From: Njordibacter sp937773555
GTDB taxonomy: Bacteria > Pseudomonadota > Gammaproteobacteria > Pseudomonadales > Balneatricaceae
Direction of reading: 5' to 3'
Length of the DNA: 64,000 nt
Assembly (NCBI RefSeq): GCF_047730085.1
Contig: NZ_CP159830.1
Span: forward strand, 558,001 to 622,000
The position numbers were made by a program, and so were the translations under genes. The notes beneath the pieces are model-generated. The model saw only the letters and a program-made list of their open reading frames with translations. It searched no databases and was not told the DNA's origin. This document shows positions 8,405-16,653 of this stretch, one piece after another (within the stretch, counting starts at the first letter, position 1; each line of letters opens with the position of its first letter).

Positions 8405-9859
8405 ACCACACAGAATTAACCCCACACTCAGTAACCATACGGGCCAGTTTAGGCCTGTATTATAGGGCGTTTTACCCTCCATCAGAGCGACTAGGCCTGT
8501 GAGCTGGGCCTGCTGGTACACGGGCGCAATGTGTGTAATCTCTCCACTGGCATCGATTAATGCTGAAACCCCGCTATTGGTAGCTCTAACAACGGGCTTA
8601 CGGTTTTCTAAAGCGCGCATTTGGGCCATTTGTAAATGCTGCCATGGTGCTAACGAATGCTCGAACCAAGTATCGTTACTGACTGTAAGAATCATTTGAG
8701 CCTGAGCTGCCTGCTGGGCAACCAATTGCGGGTATGCAATTTCATAACAAATGTTGCCGGCAATAGCTATATTTTGAGTGAGCAGGCCTTGCTCTTTTAA
8801 TGGCAGTTTAAAGGCTGACATCGGCAAATCAAAAAAGTTGATTGCCCCCCTCAACCACGACTCTAGTGGCACATACTCACCAAACGGCACTAAGCGCTGT
8901 TTATAATATTGGCCATCCTCGGCACCAAAAGCCACAAGCCCGTTGTAATAGTTTGCGCCAGCCTTGGGTGTTTCTCTAATCACTGTACCACTGATTATTT
9001 GTGTATTTTTTTCTTTAGCAAGCGTTGAAAGTGGCTCGAACGCGGGGGCAATATAATCCCAGTAGGTGGCTATAGCTGTTTCTGGCCAAACAATTAAATC
9101 ACTGCCCAGATGCAAGTAGGATTGTTTAAAGTAATACCCAAGTGTGGGGGTTAGTGTTTGTGGTGACCACTTGTCTTTTAATTTCACATCAGCTTGCAGT
9201 ATGGTCACTTTAAGGGGTGCTTTTTGGCTTGGTTGAGTCCAAGAAATGGTGCTTAACCCGTAACCGATAAGCCATAATCCAGCAAGTAAGGCTAGGCGTA
9301 GGTGCAGCTTAACCTGCACGCCAAGGATTAATAACCCACTGAACAGCAGTAGTAATGTGATGCCATGAACACCTAATATAGGGGCATAACCTGCCACAAA
9401 GGTGTCTAGGCCAGCATAGCCTAAGTACAGCCATGGGAACCCTGTCAGTAACCATGCACGTAATAAATCTAGGCTCACCCAAAGGCCAATAAATAGCAAG
9501 CTAGGGTATTGGTGATGGTGTTTTAAGCGGTAAAATAGGCCAGCAAAAACGCCGTACAATAGTGCCAAACCAAAACAAAATAACACTGTCAGAACTGTGG
9601 CAAGCAGCCAGTGTGTGTCACCATGGTCCACCATGCTTACAAACACCCAACTTACGCCTACACCAAAGTAGCCTAGGCCATAAGCCAGGCCATTAACCAT
9701 AGCGTTTTTTGTGTGGTTACTGTGATTAAGGGTATACCAAAAGAGCACCACACTAAGCGGCGCTAAAGGCCATAAATTCAATGGTGCAAGGGCCAGTGGA
9801 GCCATGGCGCCAGCAATAATGCTGGCAGCTAAGTTAGCTTTCAGTGGAAGTTTCAGCAT
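8357..9859 (-). CDS. lnt: Apolipoprotein N-acyltransferase
   Basis: The 500-residue protein has an N-terminal bundle of hydrophobic segments (about residues 10-205) and a C-terminal periplasmic nitrilase domain (about 215-470) with the catalytic triad visible as E260 (WPETAIATYW), K320 (YYKQRLVPFGEYVP) and C371 (NICYEIAYP). It adds the third acyl chain to the N-terminal cysteine of lipoproteins in the inner membrane, the last maturation step before Lol sorting. It overlaps the end of corC by 26 bases, the usual corC-lnt arrangement. Its 3' end overlaps the convergent unknown gene by 48 bases. Confidence 0.96.
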   Translation of the reverse strand: MLKLPLKANLAASIIAGAMAPLALAPLNLWPLAPLSVVLFWYTLNHSNHTKNAMVNGLAYGLGYFGVGVSWVFVSMVDHGDTHWLLATVLTVLFCFGLALLYGVFAGLFYRLKHHHQYPSLLFIGLWVSLDLLRAWLLTGFPWLYLGYAGLDTFVAGYAPILGVHGITLLLLFSGLLILGVQVKLHLRLALLAGLWLIGYGLSTISWTQPSQKAPLKVTILQADVKLKDKWSPQTLTPTLGYYFKQSYLHLGSDLIVWPETAIATYWDYIAPAFEPLSTLAKEKNTQIISGTVIRETPKAGANYYNGLVAFGAEDGQYYKQRLVPFGEYVPLESWLRGAINFFDLPMSAFKLPLKEQGLLTQNIAIAGNICYEIAYPQLVAQQAAQAQMILTVSNDTWFEHSLAPWQHLQMAQMRALENRKPVVRATNSGVSALIDASGEITHIAPVYQQAQLTGLVALMEGKTPYNTGLNWPVWLLSVGLILCGLRRNLIGAVPIGLKT

Positions 9860-10706
9860 CGTTGTTAATAGGGTTCACTTGCATAAGCCGAATTCTGCGA
9901 TTATCAGCTGCTAAAATAAGGAAGTTCAAATCGCCTACTTGAATACTTTCATCTTTGGCGGGCAAGTGGCCAAATTGTTGAGTGATAATACCGCCAATCG
10001 TATCGAATTCTGTTTCGTCATAATAAGTGCCAAAATGTTCGTTAAAGTCATCAATACTAGTGAGTGCTTTAACTAAGAACCCATTGTCAGCAAACGGCCT
10101 AATGTTGCCATCGTCTTCTTCAGAATCGGTTTCATCTTCTATTTCGCCAACAATTTGTTCTAATACATCTTCGATCGTGACAAGGCCTGCAACGCCACCA
10201 TATTCATCTAATACAATGGCCATATGATAACGATTTGTGCGGAATTCGTTGAGCAAAATAGACAGGCGTTTGCTCTCTGGCACAAAAATAGGTTTGCGCA
10301 ACATGGCGTTCAGATCAAAGTTGTCCATTTGCTTAGCAAACGCCAGTGGTAGAAGGTCTTTAGCTAATAAAATACCTAACACCTCATCAGGAGATTCGCC
10401 AATCACTGGGAATCGTGAGTGAGACGTTTCGGTGATGGTTTGCATAAACTCTTGGGTGCTTTGGTCTGCCTTCACCACGGCCATTTGTGGGCGTGGAACC
10501 ATAATGTCACGCACTTGCATATGTGACATTTGTAAGGCCCCTTCGATCGTATCGAGGGACTCGCGGTCGAGTATTTGGTCTTCTTCGGCTTGGCGAATTC
10601 GTTCTAGCAGTTCTTCCTTAGTGCTAGGCCTGTCGCTAAGGAAAAAAGAAAGTTTTTCTAGCCAGGAGCGTTTGTCCTGACCGTTGGTCGACGCGTCGTC
10701 GTTCAT
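9834..10706 (-). CDS. corC: CorC/HlyC family CBS-domain protein
   Basis: The 290-residue product has tandem CBS domains (about residues 65-190, with MVPRPQMAVVK at the start and DEYGGVAGLVTIEDVLEQIVGEIEDE at the end, quoted here in part) and a C-terminal CorC_HlyC transporter-associated domain. The family is linked to magnesium and cobalt homeostasis, though this short form lacks the DUF21 membrane domain and is cytosolic. It sits between ybeY and lnt, the conserved gammaproteobacterial order ybeZ-ybeY-corC-lnt. The direct molecular activity remains uncertain in the family. Confidence 0.92.
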   Translation of the reverse strand: MNDDASTNGQDKRSWLEKLSFFLSDRPSTKEELLERIRQAEEDQILDRESLDTIEGALQMSHMQVRDIMVPRPQMAVVKADQSTQEFMQTITETSHSRFPVIGESPDEVLGILLAKDLLPLAFAKQMDNFDLNAMLRKPIFVPESKRLSILLNEFRTNRYHMAIVLDEYGGVAGLVTIEDVLEQIVGEIEDETDSEEDDGNIRPFADNGFLVKALTSIDDFNEHFGTYYDETEFDTIGGIITQQFGHLPAKDESIQVGDLNFLILAADNRRIRLMQVNPINNDAETSTES

Positions 10707-10750
10707 GAGGAGTGTGTATTCCTAAAAGTTAATTAAATCAATTTATACGC

Positions 10751-11248
10751 TTAGTCGCTTTCTTTAGCAACATAAGGGTTGGTAATGTTAATTGCCGCCA
10801 ATAGCTTACCCTCAAGGGTTTCCATAGCCTCGGCTTCTTCGTCTTCTGTGTGGTCAAAGCCTTGTAAATGCAAGGTGCCATGAATAACCAGATGAGCCCA
10901 ATGGTCGTTAACCTGCTTATGCTGCAGCAACGCTTCTTGGGTTACTAATTGAGCATTGATCACCAAGTCACCTAAATAATTTACCTCGCCCAACTCTGCA
11001 GCCATCTGCGCGGCTAATTCAGAATCACCAAGGTCTGGCTGTTCAAAAGGAAAAGACAATACATTGGTCGGTTGGTCTTTGCCCCGATACTGTAAATTGA
11101 GTTCTTTGCTTTCAGCATCATCAACCATGCGAATGGTTATTTCTGCTTTGGCATCGGGCGTTTGCAAGGCAAGCTGAGCCCACTGCTCTAATTGAGCAAG
11201 CGAGGGTAACGCTTTGGTTTCACTAGCAATTTGTAAATCTACGATCAT
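10751..11248 (-). CDS. ybeY: Endoribonuclease YbeY
   Basis: The 165-residue protein has the UPF0054 zinc motif HGTLHLQGFDH, three histidines that bind the catalytic metal. YbeY takes part in 16S rRNA 3' end maturation and late 30S quality control. Its start overlaps the stop of the upstream ybeZ gene by four bases, indicating coupled translation. NVLSFPFEQP is a second conserved block. Confidence 0.95.
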   Translation of the reverse strand: MIVDLQIASETKALPSLAQLEQWAQLALQTPDAKAEITIRMVDDAESKELNLQYRGKDQPTNVLSFPFEQPDLGDSELAAQMAAELGEVNYLGDLVINAQLVTQEALLQHKQVNDHWAHLVIHGTLHLQGFDHTEDEEAEAMETLEGKLLAAINITNPYVAKESD

Positions 11249-12276
11249 GATTGTTTGTTTTCATAAACATCATAAGCATCTACAATGCGCTGAACCAAAT
11301 GGTGACGCACAATGTCGCCAGACAAAAAGTGGGTAAACCCAATGTCTTCTACACCGTCTAATACTTCAATGGCATGCTTAAGGCCAGACGGCGTGCCTTT
11401 TGGTAAGTCAATTTGTGTGACGTCACCCGTAATCACCGCAGTAGAGCCAAAGCCAATACGGGTAAGGAACATTTTCATTTGTTCGCGAGTGGTATTTTGG
11501 CTTTCATCTAAGATCACAAAACTTCCGTTAAGTGTTCTGCCGCGCATATAAGCCAAAGGTGCAATTTCTATCACGTTCTTTTCTATCATGCGCGCTACGG
11601 CTTCAAAACCAACCATCTCATAGAGTGCATCGTAAAGTGGGCGCAAGTAAGGGTCTATTTTTTGAGCCAAGTCACCCGGTAAAAAGCCAAGTTTTTCGCC
11701 CGCTTCTACCGCAGGGCGCACTAGCAATATACGCCGCACTTCCTCACGCTCAAGTGCCTCTACAGCACACGCTACAGCAAGGTAGGTTTTACCTGTGCCT
11801 GCAGGCCCAATGCCAAAATTAATGTCATGTTTGCGGATAGAGCGGATGTAACTTTGTTGGGTGTCTCCGCGTGGTTTAATGGTGGTGCGTTTTGTACGAA
11901 TGCTAAGCCCAGTATCTTGTGGCTGGTTAGCTTTTGGGGCTGCTATATAGGCGCTAGTTTCTGTCATAGTTTGTTGGGCTTCCACTAAGGCAAGATGCAC
12001 CATTTCTGGTGTCACTTCGCTGGTCTGTTGGGCTTCACGGTAGAGTTGTTGTAATACGTTTTCACCGGTAATACAGGCTGCTATAGAACCAGTAATATGA
12101 AAACGATTACCCCGGTTACTGATAGTTAATTGCAGGCGCTGTTCAATAATACGCAGGTTGCCATCCAACTGACCTTGCAAGCTAGCAAGGTGTTGAGTGT
12201 TATCGGGTAACAGGCTAAACGTAGTGCCGTTTTCGTTACCATCTGAGGTAGTTGACTTATAACGAGAGTTTTTCAT
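11245..12276 (-). CDS. ybeZ: PhoH-like ATPase YbeZ
   Basis: This 343-residue protein has a Walker A motif GPAGTGKT at residues 157-164 and Walker B-type FVILDESQN, preceded by a KH-like N-terminal region. PhoH family proteins are ATPases or RNA helicases; YbeZ physically and genetically works with YbeY in ribosome maturation. It overlaps ybeY by four bases and follows miaB by only five bases, so the block from miaB to lnt is probably one transcript. Confidence 0.94.
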   Translation of the reverse strand: MKNSRYKSTTSDGNENGTTFSLLPDNTQHLASLQGQLDGNLRIIEQRLQLTISNRGNRFHITGSIAACITGENVLQQLYREAQQTSEVTPEMVHLALVEAQQTMTETSAYIAAPKANQPQDTGLSIRTKRTTIKPRGDTQQSYIRSIRKHDINFGIGPAGTGKTYLAVACAVEALEREEVRRILLVRPAVEAGEKLGFLPGDLAQKIDPYLRPLYDALYEMVGFEAVARMIEKNVIEIAPLAYMRGRTLNGSFVILDESQNTTREQMKMFLTRIGFGSTAVITGDVTQIDLPKGTPSGLKHAIEVLDGVEDIGFTHFLSGDIVRHHLVQRIVDAYDVYENKQS

Positions 12277-12281
12277 ACCTG

Positions 12282-13655
12282 CTATTGCAGCACGATTGGG
12301 CCAACAGGTGCAAGCCCGTCTAGCTCAGAAGCCACTAGTTCTCCTCGCAAGGAGTGGGGAAACGCCTCTAAAATACGAATTTGGGCAAACTTTCCAATTA
12401 AGTCGGCATTGTTGCTAGCAAAGTTCACTGAACGATTATTTTCTGAGCGGCCGGTTAATTTACCGGGGTCTTTCTTCGAGTAACCGTTCACTAACACCCG
12501 CTGCAGGCTGCCCACCATGGCCTTGCTAATATCAAAAGACTGGCTGTCTATGCGCCGTTGTAACTGGGCTAAGCGCAGTTTCTTAGTGGCATCGTCGGTG
12601 CTGTCTGGTAGATCTGTAGCGGGGGTGCCTGGGCGCTTGCTGTAAATAAAGCTATAGGACAAATCAAAGCCAATGTCTTCAATTAAATCCATAGTGGCCT
12701 GAAAGTCGGCGTCAGACTCCCCAGGAAAACCAATAATGAAATCTGACGAAAAACTGATATCGGGGCGCTTTTTACGGATTCGGCGCATTTTAGATTTGTA
12801 TTCTAGGGCAGTGTGGCCGCGTTTCATGGCCATTAATATTTTGTCAGACCCAGATTGCACTGGCAGGTGTAAGTGGCTTACCAGCTCTGGAATGTCACCA
12901 AACGCGTCTATTAAGCTGTCAGAAAATTCAACAGGGTGGCTGGTGGTAAAGCGAATACGATCGATGCCGTCAATGTTGGCTACCAAAGCAATGAGCTCTG
13001 CTAAGTCGATTATATCACCATCATCAGCTTCACCTTGATAGGCGTTCACGTTTTGACCTAACAGGTTTACTTCACGCACCCCTTGCTCTGCCAATTGCTC
13101 TACCTCTAACAACACCGAGGCAAGTGGGCGGCTCACTTCTTCACCACGGGTGTAGGGTACTACACAAAATGAACAGTATTTTGAACAGCCTTCCATAATA
13201 GACACAAACGCTTGCGCACCTTCTACTTTAGGGGCGGGCAAATTATCAAACTTTTCTATTTCTGGAAAACTCACATCCACTACGCCCTTAGCGCCGGCGT
13301 CGGTGGCGTCTATCATTTCGGGCAAGCGGTGCAATGTTTGTGGCCCAAAAATCATATCTACAAAGGGCGCACGTTTAGAAATGGCTTCACCTTCTTGGCT
13401 AGCCACACAGCCGCCCACACCAATTTTAACATGGGGGTTAGCTTCTTTAAGTTTGCGCCAGCGGCCTAGCTGGTGGTAAACCTTGTCTTGGGCTTTTTCG
13501 CGAATAGAACAGGTATTAAGCAGCAGCACGTCTGCATCGGCTTCGTTGTGGGTAATTTCCATGGCATGGCTATCACCCAATAAGTCTGCCATACGGGACG
13601 AATCATATTCATTCATCTGGCAACCGTGGGTTTTAATAAATAGCTTTTTAGTCAT
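12282..13655 (-). CDS. miaB: tRNA-2-methylthio-N6-dimethylallyladenosine synthase MiaB
   Basis: The 457-residue protein starts MTKKLFIKTHGCQMNEYDSS, matching MiaB N-termini, so the ATG at 13655 (AGGT seven bases upstream) is preferred over an in-frame GTG at 13664. It has the N-terminal MTTase domain with cluster-binding cysteines, the radical-SAM motif CSKYCSFC, and a C-terminal TRAM domain ending near SLRGELVASE. It carries two 4Fe-4S clusters and methylthiolates i6A37 in tRNAs reading UNN codons. It is the first gene of the miaB-ybeZ-ybeY-corC-lnt block. Confidence 0.97.
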   Translation of the reverse strand: MTKKLFIKTHGCQMNEYDSSRMADLLGDSHAMEITHNEADADVLLLNTCSIREKAQDKVYHQLGRWRKLKEANPHVKIGVGGCVASQEGEAISKRAPFVDMIFGPQTLHRLPEMIDATDAGAKGVVDVSFPEIEKFDNLPAPKVEGAQAFVSIMEGCSKYCSFCVVPYTRGEEVSRPLASVLLEVEQLAEQGVREVNLLGQNVNAYQGEADDGDIIDLAELIALVANIDGIDRIRFTTSHPVEFSDSLIDAFGDIPELVSHLHLPVQSGSDKILMAMKRGHTALEYKSKMRRIRKKRPDISFSSDFIIGFPGESDADFQATMDLIEDIGFDLSYSFIYSKRPGTPATDLPDSTDDATKKLRLAQLQRRIDSQSFDISKAMVGSLQRVLVNGYSKKDPGKLTGRSENNRSVNFASNNADLIGKFAQIRILEAFPHSLRGELVASELDGLAPVGPIVLQ

Positions 13656-13839
13656 GTGGCACACCTGCGTTATTTGAAGCCGTAGTATACATTTAAGGCC
13701 CCCATTAAACCTAGCTTGAAAACACTGTTTTTGGCGCTAATAAAGGTTAATAGCGGGTAATATAGTATGCTTAGCGGTTAAGGGCCTGCCACAGTGCCGC
13801 ATACTATGAAAATGACCATAAGAGACAAACTAGATACGC

Positions 13840-14283
13840 ATGGAAAATATCAATCAAATCACCCAAGAGGCAGGCGCGCACTTTAAACTCGATGAGCGTT
13901 TAAAAGCAGACTGTGAGTTTGTTGCTAACTTGGGCGTGTGCCGCTTATTGTTAATGAACAATGCCAGCGTGCCGTGGTTTATTTTGGTGCCAACCGTCAT
14001 GCAGGCGACAGAACTCACCCAGCTACCCATGGAGCAGCAGCAACACGTGCTGCACGAAATGAACCAAGTGGCAGCTATGGTTACCCACCTTTATAGCCCC
14101 CACAAACTCAACATAGGTGCCTTAGGCAATGTTGTGAGCCAGTTGCATATTCATATCATTGGGCGTTTTACCAATGACCCAGCGTGGCCTAACCCCGTGT
14201 GGGGGCAATTGGCTGCCAATGCGTATAGTGAGGCCCAGCTAGCGCAACAATTAACCAATATTCGAGCCTGCCTAAAACTCTAA
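13840..14283 (+). CDS. HIT family protein
   Basis: The 147-residue protein carries the histidine triad motif QLHIHIIGR near residue 100, characteristic of HIT nucleotide hydrolases and transferases, and the preceding HKLNIGALGNVV. These small enzymes cleave nucleoside phosphoramidates or dinucleotides; the substrate cannot be told from sequence. It is transcribed divergently from miaB and is the last core-genome gene before the integron region starts. Confidence 0.88.
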   Translation: MENINQITQEAGAHFKLDERLKADCEFVANLGVCRLLLMNNASVPWFILVPTVMQATELTQLPMEQQQHVLHEMNQVAAMVTHLYSPHKLNIGALGNVVSQLHIHIIGRFTNDPAWPNPVWGQLAANAYSEAQLAQQLTNIRACLKL

Positions 14284-14376
14284 ATTGAACAAATTAAACC
14301 CCACTTAACCCACCACACTAGTTGGTGCACACCTAATGGGTGAGATAAGGCCGCAGGTTAATGCCATAGGTTAATA

Positions 14377-14726
14377 TTACACGCTGCCAAGTTGGCCCAA
14401 TGGGCTTAACACCCCGTGGCCACCGCGTTTTAATACGTGGGTATAAATCTCTGTGGTTTTAACATCGGCATGGCCTAATTGCTCCTGCACGGTACGAATA
14501 TCTGCACCGTTTTGTAACAGATGAGTAGCTGCAGACACATGGCGCGTGCAGGCAAGGTAAGTGAGGTAGCTAGTGACATGCTCCCCGTCAGTGTTTTAGG
14601 GTGCCTTAAGTCATTAAAGCGAATGTAGTCTCTAATCCAATACACGTAAGTATGAATAGTGCTTTGGCTATAGCGCTGAACCTGCATGTGCTCGCGGATT
14701 AATTGCAAAAAAGGTGATCTAGACAT
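14377..14726 (-). pseudogene. intI: Integron integrase pseudogene (internal deletion and frameshift)
   Basis: The first about 45 codons read MSRSPFLQLIREHMQVQRYS and on through YWIRDYIRFNDLRHPK, the N-terminal SAM-like domain of integron integrases. In another frame, the last about 57 codons (from near 14547 to a stop at 14377) read RHVSAATHLLQNGAD and on to HADVKTTEIYTHV and GGHGVLSPLG, the C-terminus with the catalytic histidine and tyrosine. Only 350 bases remain of about 960, so the middle of the gene, including the IntI-specific insert and the first catalytic arginine, is lost. The gene points away from the cassette array, as in all integrons. Confidence 0.88.
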
Positions 14727-14743
14727 AATAAAACCACACTTAA

Positions 14744-14759
14744 CTGGTTATTCATACAG
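14744..14759 (-). promoter_or_regulatory. LexA-like box upstream of the intI remnant
   Basis: CTGG-TTATTCAT-ACAG differs by one base from the gammaproteobacterial LexA operator CTGT-N8-ACAG. It lies 18 bases upstream of the intI start and overlaps a TATACT -10-like hexamer on the minus strand. SOS control of intI by LexA is well established for chromosomal and mobile integrons, so this fits an ancestral SOS-regulated integrase. Confidence 0.6.
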
Positions 14760-14781
14760 TATAGCTTTGTTTTAAAAATAA

Positions 14782-14804
14782 GGAGCGTAAACCGCTCTTT
14801 TTTT
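14782..14804 (+). terminator. Rho-independent terminator in the intI-attI interval
   Basis: GAGCG (14783-14787), loop TAAAC, CGCTC (14793-14797) and seven T residues form a simple intrinsic terminator reading rightward. It would insulate the cassette array from upstream transcription. Confidence 0.5.
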
Positions 14805-14947
14805 CTAACGGGGCTCCTAGTGTTCAAATAATGCACATCAAAACCCCCTCACTTTCAGTAGGTTGTGAGTTAGCGTTTTTTTAGGAAAAACTAATAGAGC
14901 AGCGCGTTAATAATTATTATGAGTGCCGGCAGGCCTCATAAATGTAC

Positions 14948-14956
14948 TGTTAAGTG
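14948..14956 (+). other. Putative attI-type recombination point before the first cassette
   Basis: TGTTAAGTG at 14948-14956 matches the GTTRRRY core and is shared exactly with the crossover end of the attC site at 25451, which precedes a second copy of the same cassette. It lies about 220 bases from the intI start, where attI is expected. Only the core can be recognised. Confidence 0.4.
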
Positions 14957-14965
14957 TCAAAAACT

Positions 14966-15331
14966 ATGAGCAGACATCAAGGCAAACAGGAAGAGCGAGA
15001 GTTTGAAGGAGAAGAACTTCCTTCAGAGTTTAAGTTATCGCGTTCTAAGATAATGTATATCGAAGATAAGTCAGATGGCCTAGAAGGCGAAGCTCGTATT
15101 GGTCGAGTTTATTTATCAAAATCAGGTAAAACACTTTACTATCGAGGCATGAAATTTCAAAGCCTCAAAGGTAGCGGGTTTAAAGCAAATTACTTCAAGG
15201 TCGAGTCCGGAGACCACTACTGGATTTCAGGGCCACGTAAAGATCAAAATGACCGCCTGTATGGTGGCAATAGCGGTGTAGAAATAGACAATGATGTTCA
15301 TGAAGAGTACATGCAGTACATCAACACTTAA
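14966..15331 (+). CDS. Integron cassette protein of unknown function (121 residues)
   Basis: The product contains the blocks IEDKSDGLEGEARIGRV, SKSGKTLYYRG and YWISGPRKDQND. Proteins of this kind are, to my knowledge, common integron cassette products that databases often mislabel as DXP synthase; no such enzyme domain is visible here. The ATG at 14966 is preferred because the in-frame GTG at 14954 lies inside the recombination core. It is charged, soluble and has no signal peptide. The gene ends inside an attC site. A degenerate second copy lies at 25467-25831. Confidence 0.8.
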   Translation: MSRHQGKQEEREFEGEELPSEFKLSRSKIMYIEDKSDGLEGEARIGRVYLSKSGKTLYYRGMKFQSLKGSGFKANYFKVESGDHYWISGPRKDQNDRLYGGNSGVEIDNDVHEEYMQYINT

Positions 15332-15382
15332 CAATCAATTGCAAACGACCTCGTACCTCGGCGTTTGAATTGGGCGTTAGGA
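15326..15382 (+). repeat. attC site 1
   Basis: The left core ACTTAAC and right core GTTAGGA flank imperfect inverted arms CAATTGCAAACG (15336-15347) and CGTTTGAATTG (15362-15372), which pair except for one unpaired C, the extrahelical-base pattern typical of attC sites. It separates the first cassette from the truncated lysE cassette. Confidence 0.8.
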
Positions 15383-15692
15383 GTCTGCGACGCAAAAATA
15401 CAAGGTACAAAAAATTAACTTAATTCGGTAAAAATATGAGTATAGAACTCTGGTTATATTATTCACTAGCAGTATTAACACTCACTGCTTCGCCTGGACC
15501 AAGCGTTTTGTTATGTATGACTAAAGCTGTAACAGAGGGCTTTCGTGTTTCTATGTATACTGCTTTAGGCAGTCTTACAGCAATTGTTAGTATAATGACA
15601 CTGTCATTTTCTGGTCTAGGCGTAGTTATTGCCACATCAGAAGTGGCTTTTAATATGATCAAATGGTCTGGTGCAATCTATCTCATATATTT
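15383..15692 (+). repeat. Duplicated lysE-cassette segment, copy 1
   Basis: This segment is nearly identical to 25906-26215 (copy 2), covering the leader and the first third of lysE. Identity stops abruptly at CATATATTT near 15692, which marks the left junction of the Zur gene block. Confidence 0.88.
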
Positions 15693-15708
15693 TTTACTCA
15701 TATTATAA
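15436..15708 (+). pseudogene. Truncated LysE/RhtB family amino acid exporter
   Basis: The first 84 codons are nearly identical to the intact exporter gene at 25959-26597 (MSIELWLYYSLAVL onward, with the family motif TASPGPSVLLCMTKA). After the codons for LIY the sequence leaves the exporter and stops eight codons later or fewer. The protein would lack about 60 percent of the transporter and cannot be functional. The break coincides with the edge of the zinc-response block and shows that this block replaced or interrupted a cassette. Confidence 0.88.
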
Positions 15709-15735
15709 AATGAAACTCTCAATATTCTTAACTTA

Positions 15736-16638
15736 TTATTTTTTCTTCTGGTCAATTACAACCGCATTATGCGCATGAAGACTCTCTTGATGCTCGACTT
15801 TAAACCAGTAATCATTCACAAAACTAGCCTGCTCAAGTGCTGACTTAATTCTTCGTGCGGCATCCTCACAGAACATCAAATTTTCGGCGTTTAGTTTTGC
15901 AAATGCTTGTTCATCGCTGCGCTTGACGGCCGTTTGTACTGGCGTACCAATTGCTTTTTCTAGTTCCAAGATGAACCATGACAAATCAGGCCAATCGTTG
16001 TTGCCTAATGAAAAATGAAGATAAGCATAAGAACGTTGACTGTGTGGCGTTGCGACTGAACCAGATTCAGATTGAACCCATTGCATTAGGGTAGCCTTAT
16101 CAATCGCTAAACCTGGAAACTCTTCGTCAATTGCACTTGCATACAATTGGCGAGCCAGAGATGCCGAGCAAGGGCATGTGCTGGAATAGGGTATCGTGAT
16201 CGCAAATTGACAGTGTAAGCCTTGATCACTTTTTTCAGCCTTAAGTGTCACAGGGTATGACTGATAGCCACTCTCATCACTAAGTAATGCAGGTTTGTTT
16301 AACATCAAATCAAATGTAAGTTCTATCTTTGATTGATGAGAAATACCTAACTGAGATTCAATGAGTGAATTGAGTAAGTGCTCTACATTGTCTTTATTGC
16401 ATTCAAGTTCAGCTAATTTATTAATTTTTTTATGTAATCGTGACATGTGAATGCCTTTTGCATCCGGTGTATCTAGGCTAACAAACACATTGGCTTTTGC
16501 GGGTATGGTTTGTAATTTGTTGCTCGATAAACGTACTGAAATGGGAACGGCAATCTCTTCCATGCCTACCCATTGTAAAGGCGATGAGGTTTCTGCTTTT
16601 AATTCACAAGCGATATCCGGTAGCGTATTCATTAACAT
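15736..16638 (-). CDS. folE2: GTP cyclohydrolase I type IB (FolE2)
   Basis: The 300-residue protein has the GCYH-IB signature around the catalytic cysteine (STCPCSASLARQ), and QRSYAYLHF. It makes dihydroneopterin triphosphate for folate and queuosine, like FolE, but can use metals other than zinc, so many proteobacteria express it under zinc shortage through Zur. It lies 15 bases after the dihydroorotase-like gene on the same strand and shares its Zur-box promoter, so the two form a zinc-sparing operon. Confidence 0.94.
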   Translation of the reverse strand: MLMNTLPDIACELKAETSSPLQWVGMEEIAVPISVRLSSNKLQTIPAKANVFVSLDTPDAKGIHMSRLHKKINKLAELECNKDNVEHLLNSLIESQLGISHQSKIELTFDLMLNKPALLSDESGYQSYPVTLKAEKSDQGLHCQFAITIPYSSTCPCSASLARQLYASAIDEEFPGLAIDKATLMQWVQSESGSVATPHSQRSYAYLHFSLGNNDWPDLSWFILELEKAIGTPVQTAVKRSDEQAFAKLNAENLMFCEDAARRIKSALEQASFVNDYWFKVEHQESLHAHNAVVIDQKKK

Positions 16639-16653
16639 TGTTTTTTATCTCGT

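Noticed and set aside
14377..14726. Phage integrase or intact tyrosine recombinase
   Set aside because: The N- and C-terminal motifs are of the integron type, and the central part with catalytic residues is absent, so it is neither intact nor phage-like.
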